Source: Cynocephalus volans
Lineage: Eukaryota; Chordata; Mammalia; Dermoptera; Cynocephalidae
Direction of reading: 5' to 3'
Assembly: GCF_027409185.1 (NCBI RefSeq)
Contig: NC_084462.1
Span: 87,840,179-87,904,178, forward strand
Length of the DNA: 64,000 bases
In this document: positions 53,201-58,965 of the stretch, piece after piece
Layout: each line of letters opens with the position of its first letter
Position numbering within the stretch: position 1 is the stretch's first letter
Made by a program: the position numbers and the translations under genes
Notes under the pieces: generated by a model
Told to the model about the DNA's origin: nothing
What the model saw: the letters and a program-made list of their open reading frames with translations, nothing else
Database searches by the model: none

Positions 53201-56200
53201 ATGAGGCCACTATGCTCTTCTAAGATGCTAATAAGCCAAAATAGGAAATATTGAAATCAAAATAGAAGATATTATTTGAGGCTAAGTGACATACAAATTG
53301 TTAGTTTTTTATTGTATCCCCCTTTCTAACATTAATAAAATAAATATTTTACTGCAAAAAAATTTTATATATCACTAGCCATAAATTTTTGTCGCTAGTT
53401 ATTACATAAATGCTGCCTAGAGCCATTATCCAAATAGCGTGACCATTTTATGTCCACAATTCACTTCTGTATTTACAGAATTTTCATGATTTACATAAGC
53501 ATTTCTATCATGAAGAAATTACATTTCTTCATTGAGATGCAATAACACTGAGATGCAATCTAACATCCATAATATCTGATATGTTGCAGAAAGCAATGCA
53601 GGAGAGAGGTATTTTTAATCACCTTCATTTGCGTGGCCTTATGTAAAAAATAATCTAAACGTTTTATGTCTCCAAAGGAGATTTTCAAATGTACATATAG
53701 AAACGGTTACAGACAGGGCTGAGCCTGTCGCGCAGTCGGGAGAGTGCGGCGCTCGCTCCCGCCGCGGGTTCGGATCCTATAAAGGAATGGCCGGTGCACT
53801 CACTGGCTGAGTGCCGGTCACGAAAAAGACGAAAACAACAACAACAAAAAAGAAATGGTTACAGACAGTGAGGCTTTAAGAAACATCTTCCATGTCCACA
53901 TCCTGTTGTAATTGCTGTACCATCTTTTCTTCCAGCTACTTTCCTTTGCCTGCAAAAGGGGCCTGGATAGGATGGATATTTTGCTTGACATCTTTGATTG
54001 CCTGAACTTTCTGTAGCTCTTTATTTTCTTCAATCTGTTCATTATAAATTTAGCTGGCATTTGTTTGATCTCTTCAACTCTCTTCATTCCATCAATAGTT
54101 TTATTCTATAGCTCTTGCTGGTATTTGACAGGTTCATGTCTACGTTTTTCAGATTCAAATGAATTATCCACTGCAGTGAGCTCTTCACTAGCTGCTTTCG
54201 GGAATGCTTTAGTCTGTATGATTTTGTGAAGATTGTTCTTCTTTTTAAAGTTATGACGTTTGGATTTACAGAATCTGAACATCGTGCAATCATTTCAGAT
54301 TAACATCATGCCATGGCTGAGGTAGATGGGCCCCAAAGAGAAATAACACTTCTCAGTACACATGCTGAACCCACGTGGGTCCCTCCCAAATGAATGTCAC
54401 ACTGGGGAGGAAGTCAATTTTTGCTTTACCATACCTAGCCACCTTGTTCAATTCTCATCATTTCGAATAATTTGTCTACATCTCTTTATACGTGTCATTT
54501 TTGTTTTTTTCTTTCCAATACTATATTTGTTATTTTTCTTGTCTTACTGATCTGGCTAGGACTTTCACTATGTGTTGATTAGAAGACGGCAATAGTGGGT
54601 ATCTTCTTGTTCTTGGTTTTAAAGGGAATCATCAAGAATGATGCTTGTAAGTTTTTAGCAGCTACACTTTTTGATTGTAGACTTCCTTCTTTCCAGGTTT
54701 GCTAAGAGTGTTTATGTGTTTTCAAAAGTGTTGAATTTCATTAAATATTTTTTCCACAATAATCAAGATGTTATGGCTCACCTGAACCTCTTTTAACCGG
54801 TTAATATAGTCAATTACGTTTATGGATTTTCTACTTTTACTACCTTTGCATTGCTGGGATAAATATAATTCAGTTGTTATTTATTGTCTTAGACAAACAT
54901 TGTGTATTTGATTTACTACATTTTAAGATTTTTGCATCTGTTTTCTTGAATGAGAATGATATGTGCTTTTCTTACTACCATCTTTATCTGATTTGGGTAT
55001 CAATGTTATATTGACCTCATAAAAGATTTAGGGAGATTTTCCTCCTTTTCTTTTACACAGAAGTTTGTGTAAGTCTGTAATGAAAGGTTTCTTGAAGGTT
55101 TGATAGAGCTCACCATCTGGGCCTGGTGTTCCCTTTGAGGGAAGATTTTTAACTACCAATTCAATTTCTTTAATGTTTGTAAGGTCTAGTCAGGCTTTGT
55201 ATTTCTTCTTCAGTCAGTTTTGGTAACATTATTTTCTGGATATTTATCTGTTTCATCTAAGCTCTCAGTTTGCTGGCATAAATTTTTCAGGGTATCAAAA
55301 ATGTTTTTTAACTTTCTGCTGAATCTGTAGCTATAACATCTTTTTTCACTTCTAATTTTGTTTACTTGTTTATTTATCATTACCTTGTCTCTTTTTCTCT
55401 TGATCAATCTTATTAGTGATGTCCAAAAATTATTTTAAGTCTTCTTAGAAGACCAAATATTGCCCTTTTGATCCTTCCTATTATACCTTTGTTTTCTACT
55501 TTATTAGTTATTTCTCTTACTTTTTTTTTTTTAATCTCTTTCCCTCTATTTTCTGTGGATTTATTCTCTTATGTTTTAATGTTTTCAGCTGGGTGCTTAG
55601 TTCATTAACATTCAGTGCGTCCTTTCAAATTTAAGCATTTAAAACTACAAATGTCTCTCTAGATAAAATTTTCACTTTCTACCACATTTTTTATTATAGA
55701 ACATTTCAAACATATACAAAGTAGAGAGGAAAGTATAATGAAGCCCCATATGCCCATCAACCAACTTCCACAATTATCAACTCACCTGTAATACTGACCC
55801 ACTCCTTTTCCTGCACCATATTATTTTAAAGACATTCTCAAACATCACTGCATTCCATATCTTGATATACTATTTTCATTATTGTTTATTTCTAAGTATT
55901 TTAAGCTTACATTATAATTTCTTATTCACAAAGTTATTTAGAAGTGTATAATTTCCAAAAATATGGGGATTTTGAGAGGTGCTGGTATCTTTTTGTATTG
56001 ACTGCTGATTTTATTGTATTGTGGTCAAAGACTATGGTCTATATGAAACTCTTTTATAGTTGTTGAGACTTGTGTATTTCTATTTTAGGAGACAGATTCC
56101 TCATGTCATTTAAGTTAAGCACGTGCTATTCAAAGCTATATCAATACTAATCTTTTTGTCTGATCAATAGTTGGAAGAAATGTGTTGAAATCTTCCATTA

Positions 56201-58892
56201 TGACGGTAGACTTGTCAAAATTTCCCTATAGTTCTGTCATTTCTTTTTATAAATCTATTTGATTAGTTGTGTAACAGTTTAGATTTATAACCTCTTGGTG
56301 ACTTAAACCTTTTTTCATTATAAAGTGACTGTTCCTATCTTTTACAATGCCTTTTGTCTTAAAGTTCATTTTAGCCATTTATATAGCTATTCCTGCTTTC
56401 TCTTGGTAGATCTGCCTACTACGTCTTTTTCTCATTTCTTTAAATTCAACATTTTCCAAGTTTTAAATGTTATATAGTGTATAGAACTGGATTTTTAAAA
56501 TCCAGTCAGTCTTTGGTAAGTTTAGTACATTTCCATATATTTCAACTAATAATAAATCTGGATGTATTTTTGTTGTCATCTTCTGTGCCTTATGTTAACC
56601 TGATTTCTCTAGTCACCTCCCCCTTTTCCTCCCTTTTTCTTGCCTACTACTAAATTGCTAAAGCTCACTACAACTTTGGAAGTTACACATTTGGATTCTT
56701 TAGCAATTACAATGAAAACTACAGCTACCATACTTAAAGCCTAAAGTTAATCAAGATCCCTGTACTCTCCTCCCATACAAATAGAAGGATCTTAGAACAC
56801 TGTAATTCTGATCACTATACTACTGACATTGTTTTCCAGCATTTTGGTTTTTTTTATGCCTCCAAAGCAGACATTATTTATCATGATGTTTTATGCAGTT
56901 CATGTTGATTTACATTTGCCAGGATCTTTATCAATCTTTTTTTGCTATTGTCTTATGTGTCACTTCTTCCTTCATTATTCATGTGGCACATATTTCAGTA
57001 GACTTTTCAGTGCGGGTTTTTTTATCCTGAAATCTGTCTTTAATTGAGAAAGTCTTTAGTTCATTTTCATTCTTGGTTGTTTTTTTTTCTTGGCAGCTGG
57101 CTGGTAAGCGGATCCAAACCCTTGACCTTTGTGACAACACTGTGCTTTAACCAACTGAGCTAACCGGCTAGCCCCTCACTCTTGCCTGATAATTTAACTA
57201 GAAACCAACTTCTAGGTTAACAGTTATTTTCCTTCATCATTTTGAAGCTGTATGTATCGTTTCTGGCTTTTATGGATGCCATGGAGAATTTCTACCAATA
57301 AAGGTCTGAGAGAACATTTTAATAAATCCCTCCTCTGTGCTAGCTCTTTAATACATGAAATATCTGATAACAGCTGTTTAAGACAAGTCTTATCACCCCA
57401 TGTGAACAGATGTGGAGTATCTGAAAGCTCAGAAAGGTTAAATAATTTCTCTAAGTTCACTGTGTAGTGTCATATCTGAATTCACAATTGGAATTGACTA
57501 TAAAAATCCATCTTCCCTCTACACCATGGGTCAGCAAACTTATTCTGTAAAAGGCCAGACAGTAAATATTTTAGGCTTTGTAGGTCATATAGTCTCTGTT
57601 GCAACTATTCAATTTTACTGTTGTAGCATTAAAGCAGCCACTGAAAAATGTAAACAAATGAGCATGGCTGTGTTCCCGTAAGATTTTATTTAAAAACACT
57701 GAAATTTGAATTTCATATAATTTTCACACGTGACAAAATAATACTATTCTTTGGATTCTTTTCAACCATATAAAAACATAAAATCCATTCTTAACTCATA
57801 GGCCGTTCAAAAACGGGCTGGATTTGGCCCATGGGCCATGGTTTGCTGACCCCTTCTGTATTATACCACCTTCTTGGAAGTAAGGTTCTCCAAAGTCTTT
57901 CTTTCAAACAATCCTTTACTGGGTCAGGAAAGCCATGGAAAAAATAGAATAGGCCAGGTTCTTTTTTGGACCTAAATGACCGAGGGGTTGTTGCTGCACC
58001 CCTCAAAGTATGCTACAGCAAAATGCAGCTGTTTAGATGTCCTATTCCAATGTTAAATGTCTTTTTCATGTCTTAGCCTTTAAGTTCATTTAGGAAAAAT
58101 GACTTCTTACTTTAAAATATTTCCTGTAGGGCCAGCCTGTGGCTCACTTGGGAGTGTGGTGCTGACAACACCATGTCAAGGGTTAAGATCCCCTTACTGG
58201 TCATCTTTAAAAAAAAAAAAAAAATTTCCTGTAATGCTTAATAGTCAATGTATTAAAGTGTTCAGTAAGTATTAACTGATAAATATTAATCAGATGCTGC
58301 CAAACTCTACTTAATTCACAGATTCTGTTAGTCAATGAGCACAACATCTAAGCAGTTCCAACGAAATGAAAAATAATATAGCAGTCAGGCTGTATGTATG
58401 ACTTAACAAAATTATTTCCTTTTAATTTAGCAAAAGGGCCGACCCCGTGGCGCACTCGGGAGAGTGCAGCGCTGGGAGCGCAGCAGTGCTCCTGCCGCGG
58501 GTTCGGATCCTATATAAGGATGGCCGGTGTGCTCACTGGCTGAGAGCGGTGCGGCCGGTCACAAAAAGACTAAAAAAAATAAAAATAAAAATAATTTAGC
58601 AAAAGGGATAAATTAAGTATTTCTTGGCCCTACTTTTTTTGTTCCAGTAGTTAGAATACTGGCATGTATATACTAAGTCTGACACTCCTTCTTTCCCTAG
58701 AACCACTTTGGTGATCTGGATGGTGGCCACTACACTGCTTTCTGCAAGAACTCAGTTACCCAGGCCTGGTATAGCTTTGATGACACACGAGTCAGTGAGA
58801 TTCCAGATACTTCAGTTCAAACCACTACAGCATATCTCCTGTTCTACAGTTGCCAGCCCTTATCTATACCTATACAAAAATGCAAGATCTAG
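17616..58892 (+). CDS. USP50: USP50 ubiquitin-specific protease, complete 7-exon gene
   Basis: Joining 17616-17668, 19267-19461, 19731-19926, 21627-21836, 23087-23229, 39948-40080 and 58701-58892 gives 1,122 nt, 373 residues, no internal stop, with GT/AG at every junction. It is a bare USP catalytic domain, a papain-fold deubiquitinase of cytoplasm/nucleus. Catalytic positions are all present: Cys53 in GNTCYMN, His320 in GGHYTAF, Asp337 in SFDDTRV. Zinc-finger cysteine pairs are C189xxC192 and C238xxC241. USP50 has been linked to cell-cycle and replication-stress control in other mammals; whether it is enzymatically active is debated. Introns 5 and 6 (16.7 and 18.6 kb) are packed with antisense L1s, the other introns are short. 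Transcription start not visible. USP8 paralogy and synteny make the assignment secure. Confidence 0.93.
17669..18218. other. USP50: USP50 intron 1, 5' part, no feature
   Basis: No exon or repeat recognised here. Overlapping open frames on both strands at 17,814-18,165 look like chance. Confidence 0.45.
18219..18425 (-). mobile_element. MIR SINE
   Basis: Reverse-complement MIR pattern on the + strand: TTTATTGACTATGTAATCTG, TTCTCACAACAACACTGTAA, TATAGATGAGAAACAGGC, TAACTAGTAAGTGGC. Confidence 0.75.
18440..18595. repeat. TA/TG/CA microsatellite cluster
   Basis: Mixed TATA, TGTG and CACA runs with short palindromic stretches (for example CATATGCATATGCATG near 18,509-18,524), ending with a (CA)n run at about 18,568-18,586. 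Confidence 0.8.
18715..18885 (+). mobile_element. MIR SINE
   Basis: Landmarks in + order: GGGCAAATGACTAAACCACT, TTCACCTGTAAAATGGGATT, AACATAGTGCCAGGCTCAAC. Confidence 0.7.
18886..19266. other. USP50: USP50 intron 1, 3' part, no feature
   Basis: Unassigned sequence leading to the exon 2 acceptor, with an A-run at about 18,923-18,934. Confidence 0.45.
19267..19461 (+). CDS. USP50: USP50 exon 2 (Cys box)
   Basis: Encodes [12 protein letters not shown] through TALQ, with the catalytic Cys box [13 protein letters not shown]. The acceptor is CAACACAG|CG. A second AG four bases later would put a stop codon in frame, so the first is used. The donor is GTAAGA. Confidence 0.93.
19731..19926 (+). CDS. 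USP50: USP50 exon 3 (QDAQEF box)
   Basis: Encodes [17 protein letters not shown] onward and the conserved [16 protein letters not shown] segment, which carries the Gln/Asp residues near the USP active site. The acceptor is TTTTCCCAAG|G and the donor GTAAGG; ends in phase 0. Confidence 0.93.
20029..20105 (-). mobile_element. L2-like fragment
   Basis: + strand shows TTTCATTCATTCAGTCAATA then CAAGCACTGTGCTAGGTGCT, the reverse complement of a common ancient LINE 3' end. Family uncertain. Confidence 0.5.
20140..20292 (+). mobile_element. MER5-like hAT fragment
   Basis: Contains ATCATCAGAATCACCTGGGA and GTGTTACTGAATTAGAATGT, landmarks of MER5-type nonautonomous hAT elements. Confidence 0.6.
20300..21626. 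other. USP50: USP50 intron 3 remainder, no feature
   Basis: No repeat I can name and no conserved exon. The open frames at 20,561-20,803 and 20,812-21,108 lack recognisable domains and splice-framed coding pattern. Confidence 0.45.
21627..21836 (+). CDS. USP50: USP50 exon 4 (fingers, first CxxC)
   Basis: Begins [11 protein letters not shown], contains [17 protein letters not shown] and the zinc-binding CLKC pair, and ends ECSLQ at a GTGGGG donor. 210 nt, phase 0 to 0. The USP8 counterpart is 237 nt, 9 codons longer near its start. Confidence 0.93.
21837..23086. other. USP50: USP50 intron 4, no feature
   Basis: Apart from an A-run near 21,949-21,962 no repeat or RNA gene was recognised. The open frame that starts at 21,600 simply reads exon 4 through its donor. 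Confidence 0.45.
23087..23229 (+). CDS. USP50: USP50 exon 5 (second CxxC)
   Basis: Encodes [14 protein letters not shown], the second zinc-binding pair CSFC, and the [10 protein letters not shown] strand typical of USPs. 143 nt, the same length and phase as the matching USP8 exon at 62,614-62,756. Confidence 0.94.
23262..24195 (-). mobile_element. Old L1M 3' end and ORF2 tail
   Basis: + strand contains the reverse complement of L1 ORF2 C-terminal codons (the CTGTTGATGGGCA, TTTGGCTATTGTGAATAATG and CATCGGCATAAAAGTATCTG series) preceded by an L1M 3' UTR (AGATATAATTCACCCATTTA). Frame broken throughout. Confidence 0.75.
24370..24860 (+). repeat. G-rich ancient interspersed repeat, family uncertain
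   Basis: The series ATATGTGCAAAGGCATCTTG, AAGTCATTGGAGGTGAGTGG and GTGTGATCAGACTTAAAAAG, followed by a GATGAGGATCTGGACTATGG stretch, matches a mammal-wide ancient repeat that I recall but cannot name with certainty. The high G content makes spurious open frames on the - strand. Confidence 0.5.
25055..25190 (+). mobile_element. MER5-like hAT fragment
   Basis: GCAGGGGTTCCCAAAGG start, CCTGGCCCCACCCTGGA core; shortened and diverged. Confidence 0.55.
25200..29476 (-). mobile_element. Old L1, 3' UTR and ORF2
   Basis: 3' UTR-like sequence (25,200-25,720) is followed on the - strand by ORF2 codons in order. Recognisable islands are the C-terminal part (25,782-26,284), an RT-domain stretch ending [11 protein letters not shown] (27,379-27,711), and the endonuclease region near 28,560-28,760. 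Many stops and indels. A + strand L1 3' end interrupts it at about 28,768-29,112. The L1 continues beyond the young full-length L1, at 35,751. The island 27,119-27,640 closely matches 41,734-42,254. Confidence 0.8.
28768..29112 (+). mobile_element. L1 3' UTR fragment nested in older L1
   Basis: An L1MA/L1PB-type 3' end in + orientation: GAGATGGGAAAGGGG, TAACAATAATTAAATTACC, CAACACAAAGAAATGATTG, then CCCCACAAATATGTATAATC and an AATAAA-bearing A-rich tail. The host sequence around it shows a TACTCCC match on both sides, probably its target-site duplication. Confidence 0.75.
29884..33530 (-). pseudogene. L1 ORF2 of full-length copy, frame broken
   Basis: ORF2 begins at about 33,530 ([19 protein letters not shown]) with the endonuclease domain ([41 protein letters not shown]). 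The reverse transcriptase follows, with the catalytic FADD motif at about 31,430-31,450 within an open stretch of 328 codons (31,260-32,246). The C-terminal domain has [18 protein letters not shown] near 30,070-30,130. The frame shifts or stops between 33,204 and 33,162, between 32,812 and 32,610, between 32,350 and 32,246, and between 31,260 and 30,693. The reading frame is therefore at least five pieces. Confidence 0.88.
33826..34766 (-). pseudogene. L1 ORF1, frameshifted at an A-run
   Basis: ORF1 starts at 34,766 ([20 protein letters not shown]). A coiled-coil region (roughly residues 50-140, [16 protein letters not shown] to [12 protein letters not shown]) is followed by a lysine run from an A-homopolymer at about 34,309-34,334 of the + strand T-run. 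The frame is lost just after this run; the RNA-recognition and C-terminal domains resume in another frame from about 34,260 to 33,826 ([39 protein letters not shown]). A length change in the homopolymer is the simplest cause. Confidence 0.85.
35019..35655 (-). repeat. 137-bp tandem repeats in L1 5' UTR
   Basis: The + strand word GAATGGAGCC recurs at 35,251, 35,388 and 35,525, an exact 137-bp period; a related GGATGGAGCC sits at 35,022, with a shorter partial unit between. Each unit also has GTGAAGCCTAYCTGCTGGAT, CCACAGGGTGTGTGG and CTCCCCTGCYGGACGTCTCC. Units are highly similar to one another. GC content is well above the surroundings. This is the expected place for L1 promoter sequence. Confidence 0.88.
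35751..38190 (-). mobile_element. Old L1, inter-ORF, ORF1 and 5' UTR (continuation)
   Basis: Resumes the old L1 interrupted by the young L1. ORF1 remnants are visible at about 36,632-36,840 ([22 protein letters not shown]). An LTR is inserted at 36,327-36,626. The 5' UTR-like part runs to about 38,190, where another LTR begins. Confidence 0.75.
36327..36626 (-). mobile_element. Solo LTR with 5-bp target-site duplication
   Basis: GATGT flanks both ends (36,322-36,326 and 36,627-36,631). On the - strand the element starts TGTGAGGAAAATGG and ends CCCAGCATGACA (TG...CA), with a TATA-like AGTATAAAAGAC and an AATAAA about 200 bases from its start. 300 bp. No internal retroviral genes are present. 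The ERV family is not assigned. Confidence 0.85.
38198..38661 (-). mobile_element. Solo LTR, related head to the 36.3-kb LTR
   Basis: On the - strand it starts TGTGGGGAAAATAGG and ends near GTATACA, with AATAAA (the + strand TTTATT near 38,338). Possible target duplication ATTAC/CTTAC (one mismatch). 464 bp. The first 15 bases nearly match the LTR at 36,327-36,626, suggesting related proviruses. Confidence 0.75.
38670..39175 (-). mobile_element. Old L1M 3' end
   Basis: + strand shows reverse-complement L1M landmarks: GTACAGTTCTATGAATTTTG, TCACTTAGCATAATGTTTTT, TATGTTGTTGCATATATTAG. Confidence 0.7.
39177..39270 (-). mobile_element. tRNA-like SINE, partial, with (GTTT)n tail
   Basis: A GTTT-rich run (the SINE tail read in reverse) is followed by GGTGGCTGGTCAGTATGGG and TCTTGGTGTTATAACACC, the reverse complement of the SINE monomer. 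The head is missing. Confidence 0.65.
39391..39434 (+). mobile_element. MER5-like hAT end fragment
   Basis: CACCTGAATGATTCTGATGA and TTTGGGAACCGCTG match the 3' end of MER5-type elements. Confidence 0.55.
39440..39947. other. USP50: USP50 intron 5 end, no feature
   Basis: Unassigned sequence before the exon 6 acceptor. Confidence 0.4.
39948..40080 (+). CDS. USP50: USP50 exon 6
   Basis: Encodes [19 protein letters not shown] through NLCAVV. 133 nt, equal to the matching USP8 exon at 60,943-61,075. The acceptor is CCTCCAG|G and the donor GTAAGT. Confidence 0.94.
40081..41330. other. USP50: USP50 intron 6 start, no feature
   Basis: No identifiable repeat or exon. The open frame at 40,603-40,785 has no recognisable domain. 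It borders the composite element at 41,331. Confidence 0.45.
41331..41733 (-). mobile_element. Composite non-LTR retroelement, copy B
   Basis: Reverse complement matches 578-957 at roughly 85% by eye, including the L1 ORF2-like piece (here 41,549-41,621), the G-rich block and the L1-like 3' tail with AATAAA followed by an A-run. It starts (5' end) at about 41,733, directly against L1 sequence, so either it is 5' truncated relative to copy A or the head in copy A is a separate unit. A clear target-site duplication was not found. Confidence 0.65.
41734..42254 (-). mobile_element. Old L1 ORF2 fragment (same subfamily as 27.1-27.6 kb)
   Basis: Closely matches 27,119-27,640 on the same strand over the RT region, about 90% or more by eye. 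It ends abruptly at 42,254 where sequence from a different ORF2 position begins. Confidence 0.75.
42760..42896 (-). mobile_element. Dimeric tRNA-like SINE with target-site duplication
   Basis: The flanks AATGTTGCTGATTTTT (from 42,744) and AATGTTACTGATTTTT (from 42,897) form a duplication with one mismatch. Reverse complement begins GGCTGGCCCCATGGCTCACT and contains GGGTTTGGATCCTATATGGG then a second partial monomer. Confidence 0.88.
43608..43737. repeat. Perfect 65-bp tandem duplication within L1
   Basis: The unit beginning GTTTGAGAAGGATCGGTATT at 43,608 is repeated exactly from 43,673 to 43,737 with no mismatch seen. Confidence 0.93.
45590..46709 (-). mobile_element. Old L1M fragment
   Basis: + strand shows TTTGACCTATAACTTTCTTT and TCTGGCCTCATAAAATGAGT, reverse complement of the ORF2 RT region, followed by a 3' UTR-like stretch around 46,170-46,560. 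Split by the SINE at 45,986. Confidence 0.65.
45986..46158 (+). mobile_element. Dimeric tRNA-like SINE with target-site duplication
   Basis: Flanked by AAAACATGCATAC at 45,970-45,982 and again after the A-tail from about 46,159. Two monomers are visible: GGGCTGGCCCTGTGGCTCAC..., then GATGGCCAGTGCACTCACTG..., ending GATCCCCTTACCAGTC plus A-run. Confidence 0.9.
46710..47114 (-). mobile_element. MaLR-type solo LTR, 405 bp, 5-bp duplication
   Basis: GTGAT flanks both sides (46,705-46,709 and 47,115-47,119). Sense strand starts TGGTGGAGTTTGGATG and ends CAGACTAAAACA (TG...CA). Contains the CTCATGAATGGATTAG-type MaLR landmarks. Same family as the fragment at 11,198. Confidence 0.88.
47115..48560 (-). 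mobile_element. Old L1M fragments
   Basis: Weak but continuous L1M flavour on the - strand (e.g. CATTCTGGTTGCTTACATAG at 47,217, TCATCTGAAAGAATCAGCTT at 47,989). 47,280-47,590 is not assignable. Confidence 0.5.
48580..48830 (-). mobile_element. Two nested tRNA-like SINEs with GTTT-run tail
   Basis: A (GTTT)n tail (48,617-48,654) precedes a partial reverse monomer (48,655-48,703), which is interrupted by a second, near-complete reverse monomer (about 48,730-48,828: CTAGCCGGTAGGGGGAGCTG ... CCAACTGGACTAACTGGCC). Flanks CTATCTAATCTGATCTT (about 48,564) and CTATCTAAACTGGTCTT (about 48,829) look like the outer target duplication. Confidence 0.75.
48867..48946 (-). mobile_element. tRNA-like SINE with target-site duplication
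   Basis: TATGCCAGCCTTCTTTTC and TATGCCAGCTTTCTTTTG flank the copy. Interior in reverse: GACTGGTCCATACGGGGATA, CCCTGGTGTTATCAGCACC, ending in a truncated head. Confidence 0.8.
49071..49434 (-). mobile_element. MLT1A-like MaLR solo LTR, 364 bp
   Basis: Sense strand starts TGCTATGGTCTGAATGTTTG and ends near GGACTAAGACA. GGTGT (49,066-49,070) and GATGT (49,435-49,439) are a one-mismatch 5-bp target duplication. Very close to the MLT1A pattern as I remember it. Confidence 0.85.
49440..51310 (-). mobile_element. Old L1M 3' UTR / ORF2 tail, two overlapping copies
   Basis: Two successive L1M 3' ends are apparent: 49,440-50,340 and 50,350-51,310 each repeat the series of ORF2 C-terminal landmarks in reverse (TCCATTGTCCTATTGATGGACA near 49,820; CATCTACTGATGGATATTTGG near 50,738). 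A TG/TA microsatellite lies at 50,267-50,290. Confidence 0.7.
51325..51825 (-). mobile_element. Young 5'-truncated L1, 501 bp, perfect 14-bp target duplication
   Basis: AAATGTCAATTTTC flanks both ends (51,311-51,324 and 51,826-51,839). It contains the 3' UTR shared with 12,508-14,005 and the last 80 or so ORF2 codons (51,548-51,790, ending MFSLIGGS). Same young L1 family. Confidence 0.93.
51911..51993 (+). mobile_element. Monomeric tRNA-Ile-like SINE
   Basis: GGTGGCCAGTTAGCTCAGTT head with A box, GGTCATGGGTTTGGATCC B-box region and GGCCAGGCTC end. Closest of the copies to a tRNA shape; the CCA end and anticodon stem are not tRNA-like enough for a functional gene. Confidence 0.8.
51994..52856 (-). 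mobile_element. Old L1 fragment (left of RSL24D1 retrocopy)
   Basis: Decayed L1 ORF2 in reverse; the last recognisable part before the retrocopy is GGCTGGTACATAGAAATGA, which continues after the retrocopy at about 54,411. Confidence 0.6.
52857..54408 (-). pseudogene. RSL24D1P: RSL24D1 processed pseudogene
   Basis: On the - strand a single exonless reading runs from ATG at 54,361-54,363 to a stop at 53,876-53,878. It resembles human RSL24D1, the ribosome-biogenesis protein with an L24-type zinc-binding fold: EKCYF at the start, then an [12 protein letters not shown] stretch, [29 protein letters not shown], and a [11 protein letters not shown]-like end. Internal stops and at least one frameshift show it is dead. 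A long 3' UTR-like region follows, with AATAAA (+ strand TTTATT, 52,886-52,891) 15 bases before an A-tail (T-run 52,857-52,871). No introns, so L1-mediated retrocopy. A SINE inserted later (53,717-53,851). Interrupts an old L1. Confidence 0.88.
53717..53851 (+). mobile_element. GC-rich dimeric tRNA-like SINE in the retrocopy
   Basis: Target duplications GAAACGGTTACAGACAG (53,700-53,716) and GAAATGGTTACAGACAG (53,852-53,868) differ by one base. The tRNA-like head is GC-rich (CGCTCGCTCCCGCCGCGGGT), followed by a shortened second monomer and AAC-rich tail. Confidence 0.92.
54409..57092 (-). mobile_element. Old L1 fragment (right of the retrocopy), ORF2 to 5' side
   Basis: Continues the L1 after the retrocopy: ORF2 RT (CTGGCTAGGACTTTCACTAT near 54,552), endonuclease and inter-ORF sequence (to about 57,090), with many frame breaks. 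Confidence 0.65.
57093..57173 (-). mobile_element. Monomeric tRNA-like SINE
   Basis: Reverse complement starts GGCTAGCCGGTTAGCTCAGT and contains TTAAAGCACAGTGTTGTCAC, a B-box-like region, then the A-rich tail (T-run on the + strand, 57,080-57,088). Confidence 0.82.
57310..57490 (-). mobile_element. MIR SINE
   Basis: Reverse MIR landmarks: CCTCTGTGCTAGCTCTTTAA, GAACAGATGTGGAGTATCTG, GAAAGGTTAAATAATTTCTC. Confidence 0.6.
57525..57855 (+). mobile_element. hAT-type nonautonomous DNA transposon
   Basis: Imperfect terminal repeats TGGGTCAGCAAACTTATTC and GGTTTGCTGACCCC; interior AGTAAATATTTTAGGCTTTG. Same family as 2,933-3,139, more complete. Confidence 0.78.
58129..58223 (+). mobile_element. Monomeric tRNA-like SINE with 10-bp target duplication
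   Basis: ATTTCCTGTA flanks both sides (58,119-58,128 and 58,224-58,233). Sequence GGGCCAGCCTGTGGCTCACT..., GATCCCCTTACTGGTCATC plus A-tail. Confidence 0.9.
58438..58591 (+). mobile_element. GC-rich dimeric tRNA-like SINE with 15-bp target duplication
   Basis: TAATTTAGCAAAAGG at 58,423-58,437 and 58,592-58,606. Head GGCCGACCCCGTGGCGCACT with CpG-rich sequence, then a shortened second monomer and A-tail. High GC and CpG content against an A/T-rich background suggests recent insertion. Confidence 0.92.
58701..58892 (+). CDS. USP50: USP50 exon 7 (His box, stop)
   Basis: Begins [17 protein letters not shown] with the catalytic His, then [14 protein letters not shown] with the acidic triad residue, and stops at TAG 58,890-58,892. 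The acceptor is CTTTCCCTAG. Homologous to the last USP8 exon on the other strand. Confidence 0.95.
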   Translation, partial: NHFGDLDGGHYTAFCKNSVTQAWYSFDDTRVSEIPDTSVQTTTAYLLFYSCQPLSIPIQKCKI

Positions 58893-58959
58893 GAAAATGG
58901 TGTTTCCTGAACACTGCAAAACAAGCAATCAGAATCAGGTAGTGAAGTTTTGCTTAGTC

Positions 58960-58965
58960 ATTAAA
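58960..58965 (+). terminator. USP50: Candidate poly(A) signal, USP50
   Basis: ATTAAA 68 bases after the USP50 stop, with T-rich sequence after it. AATAAA at about 59,764 and 59,959 are further options. Confidence 0.4.

Noticed and set aside
53818-54293. Two adjacent open frames as a new gene
   Set aside because: They are the two halves of an RSL24D1 retrocopy with internal stops and a frameshift, no introns, AATAAA and A-tail.
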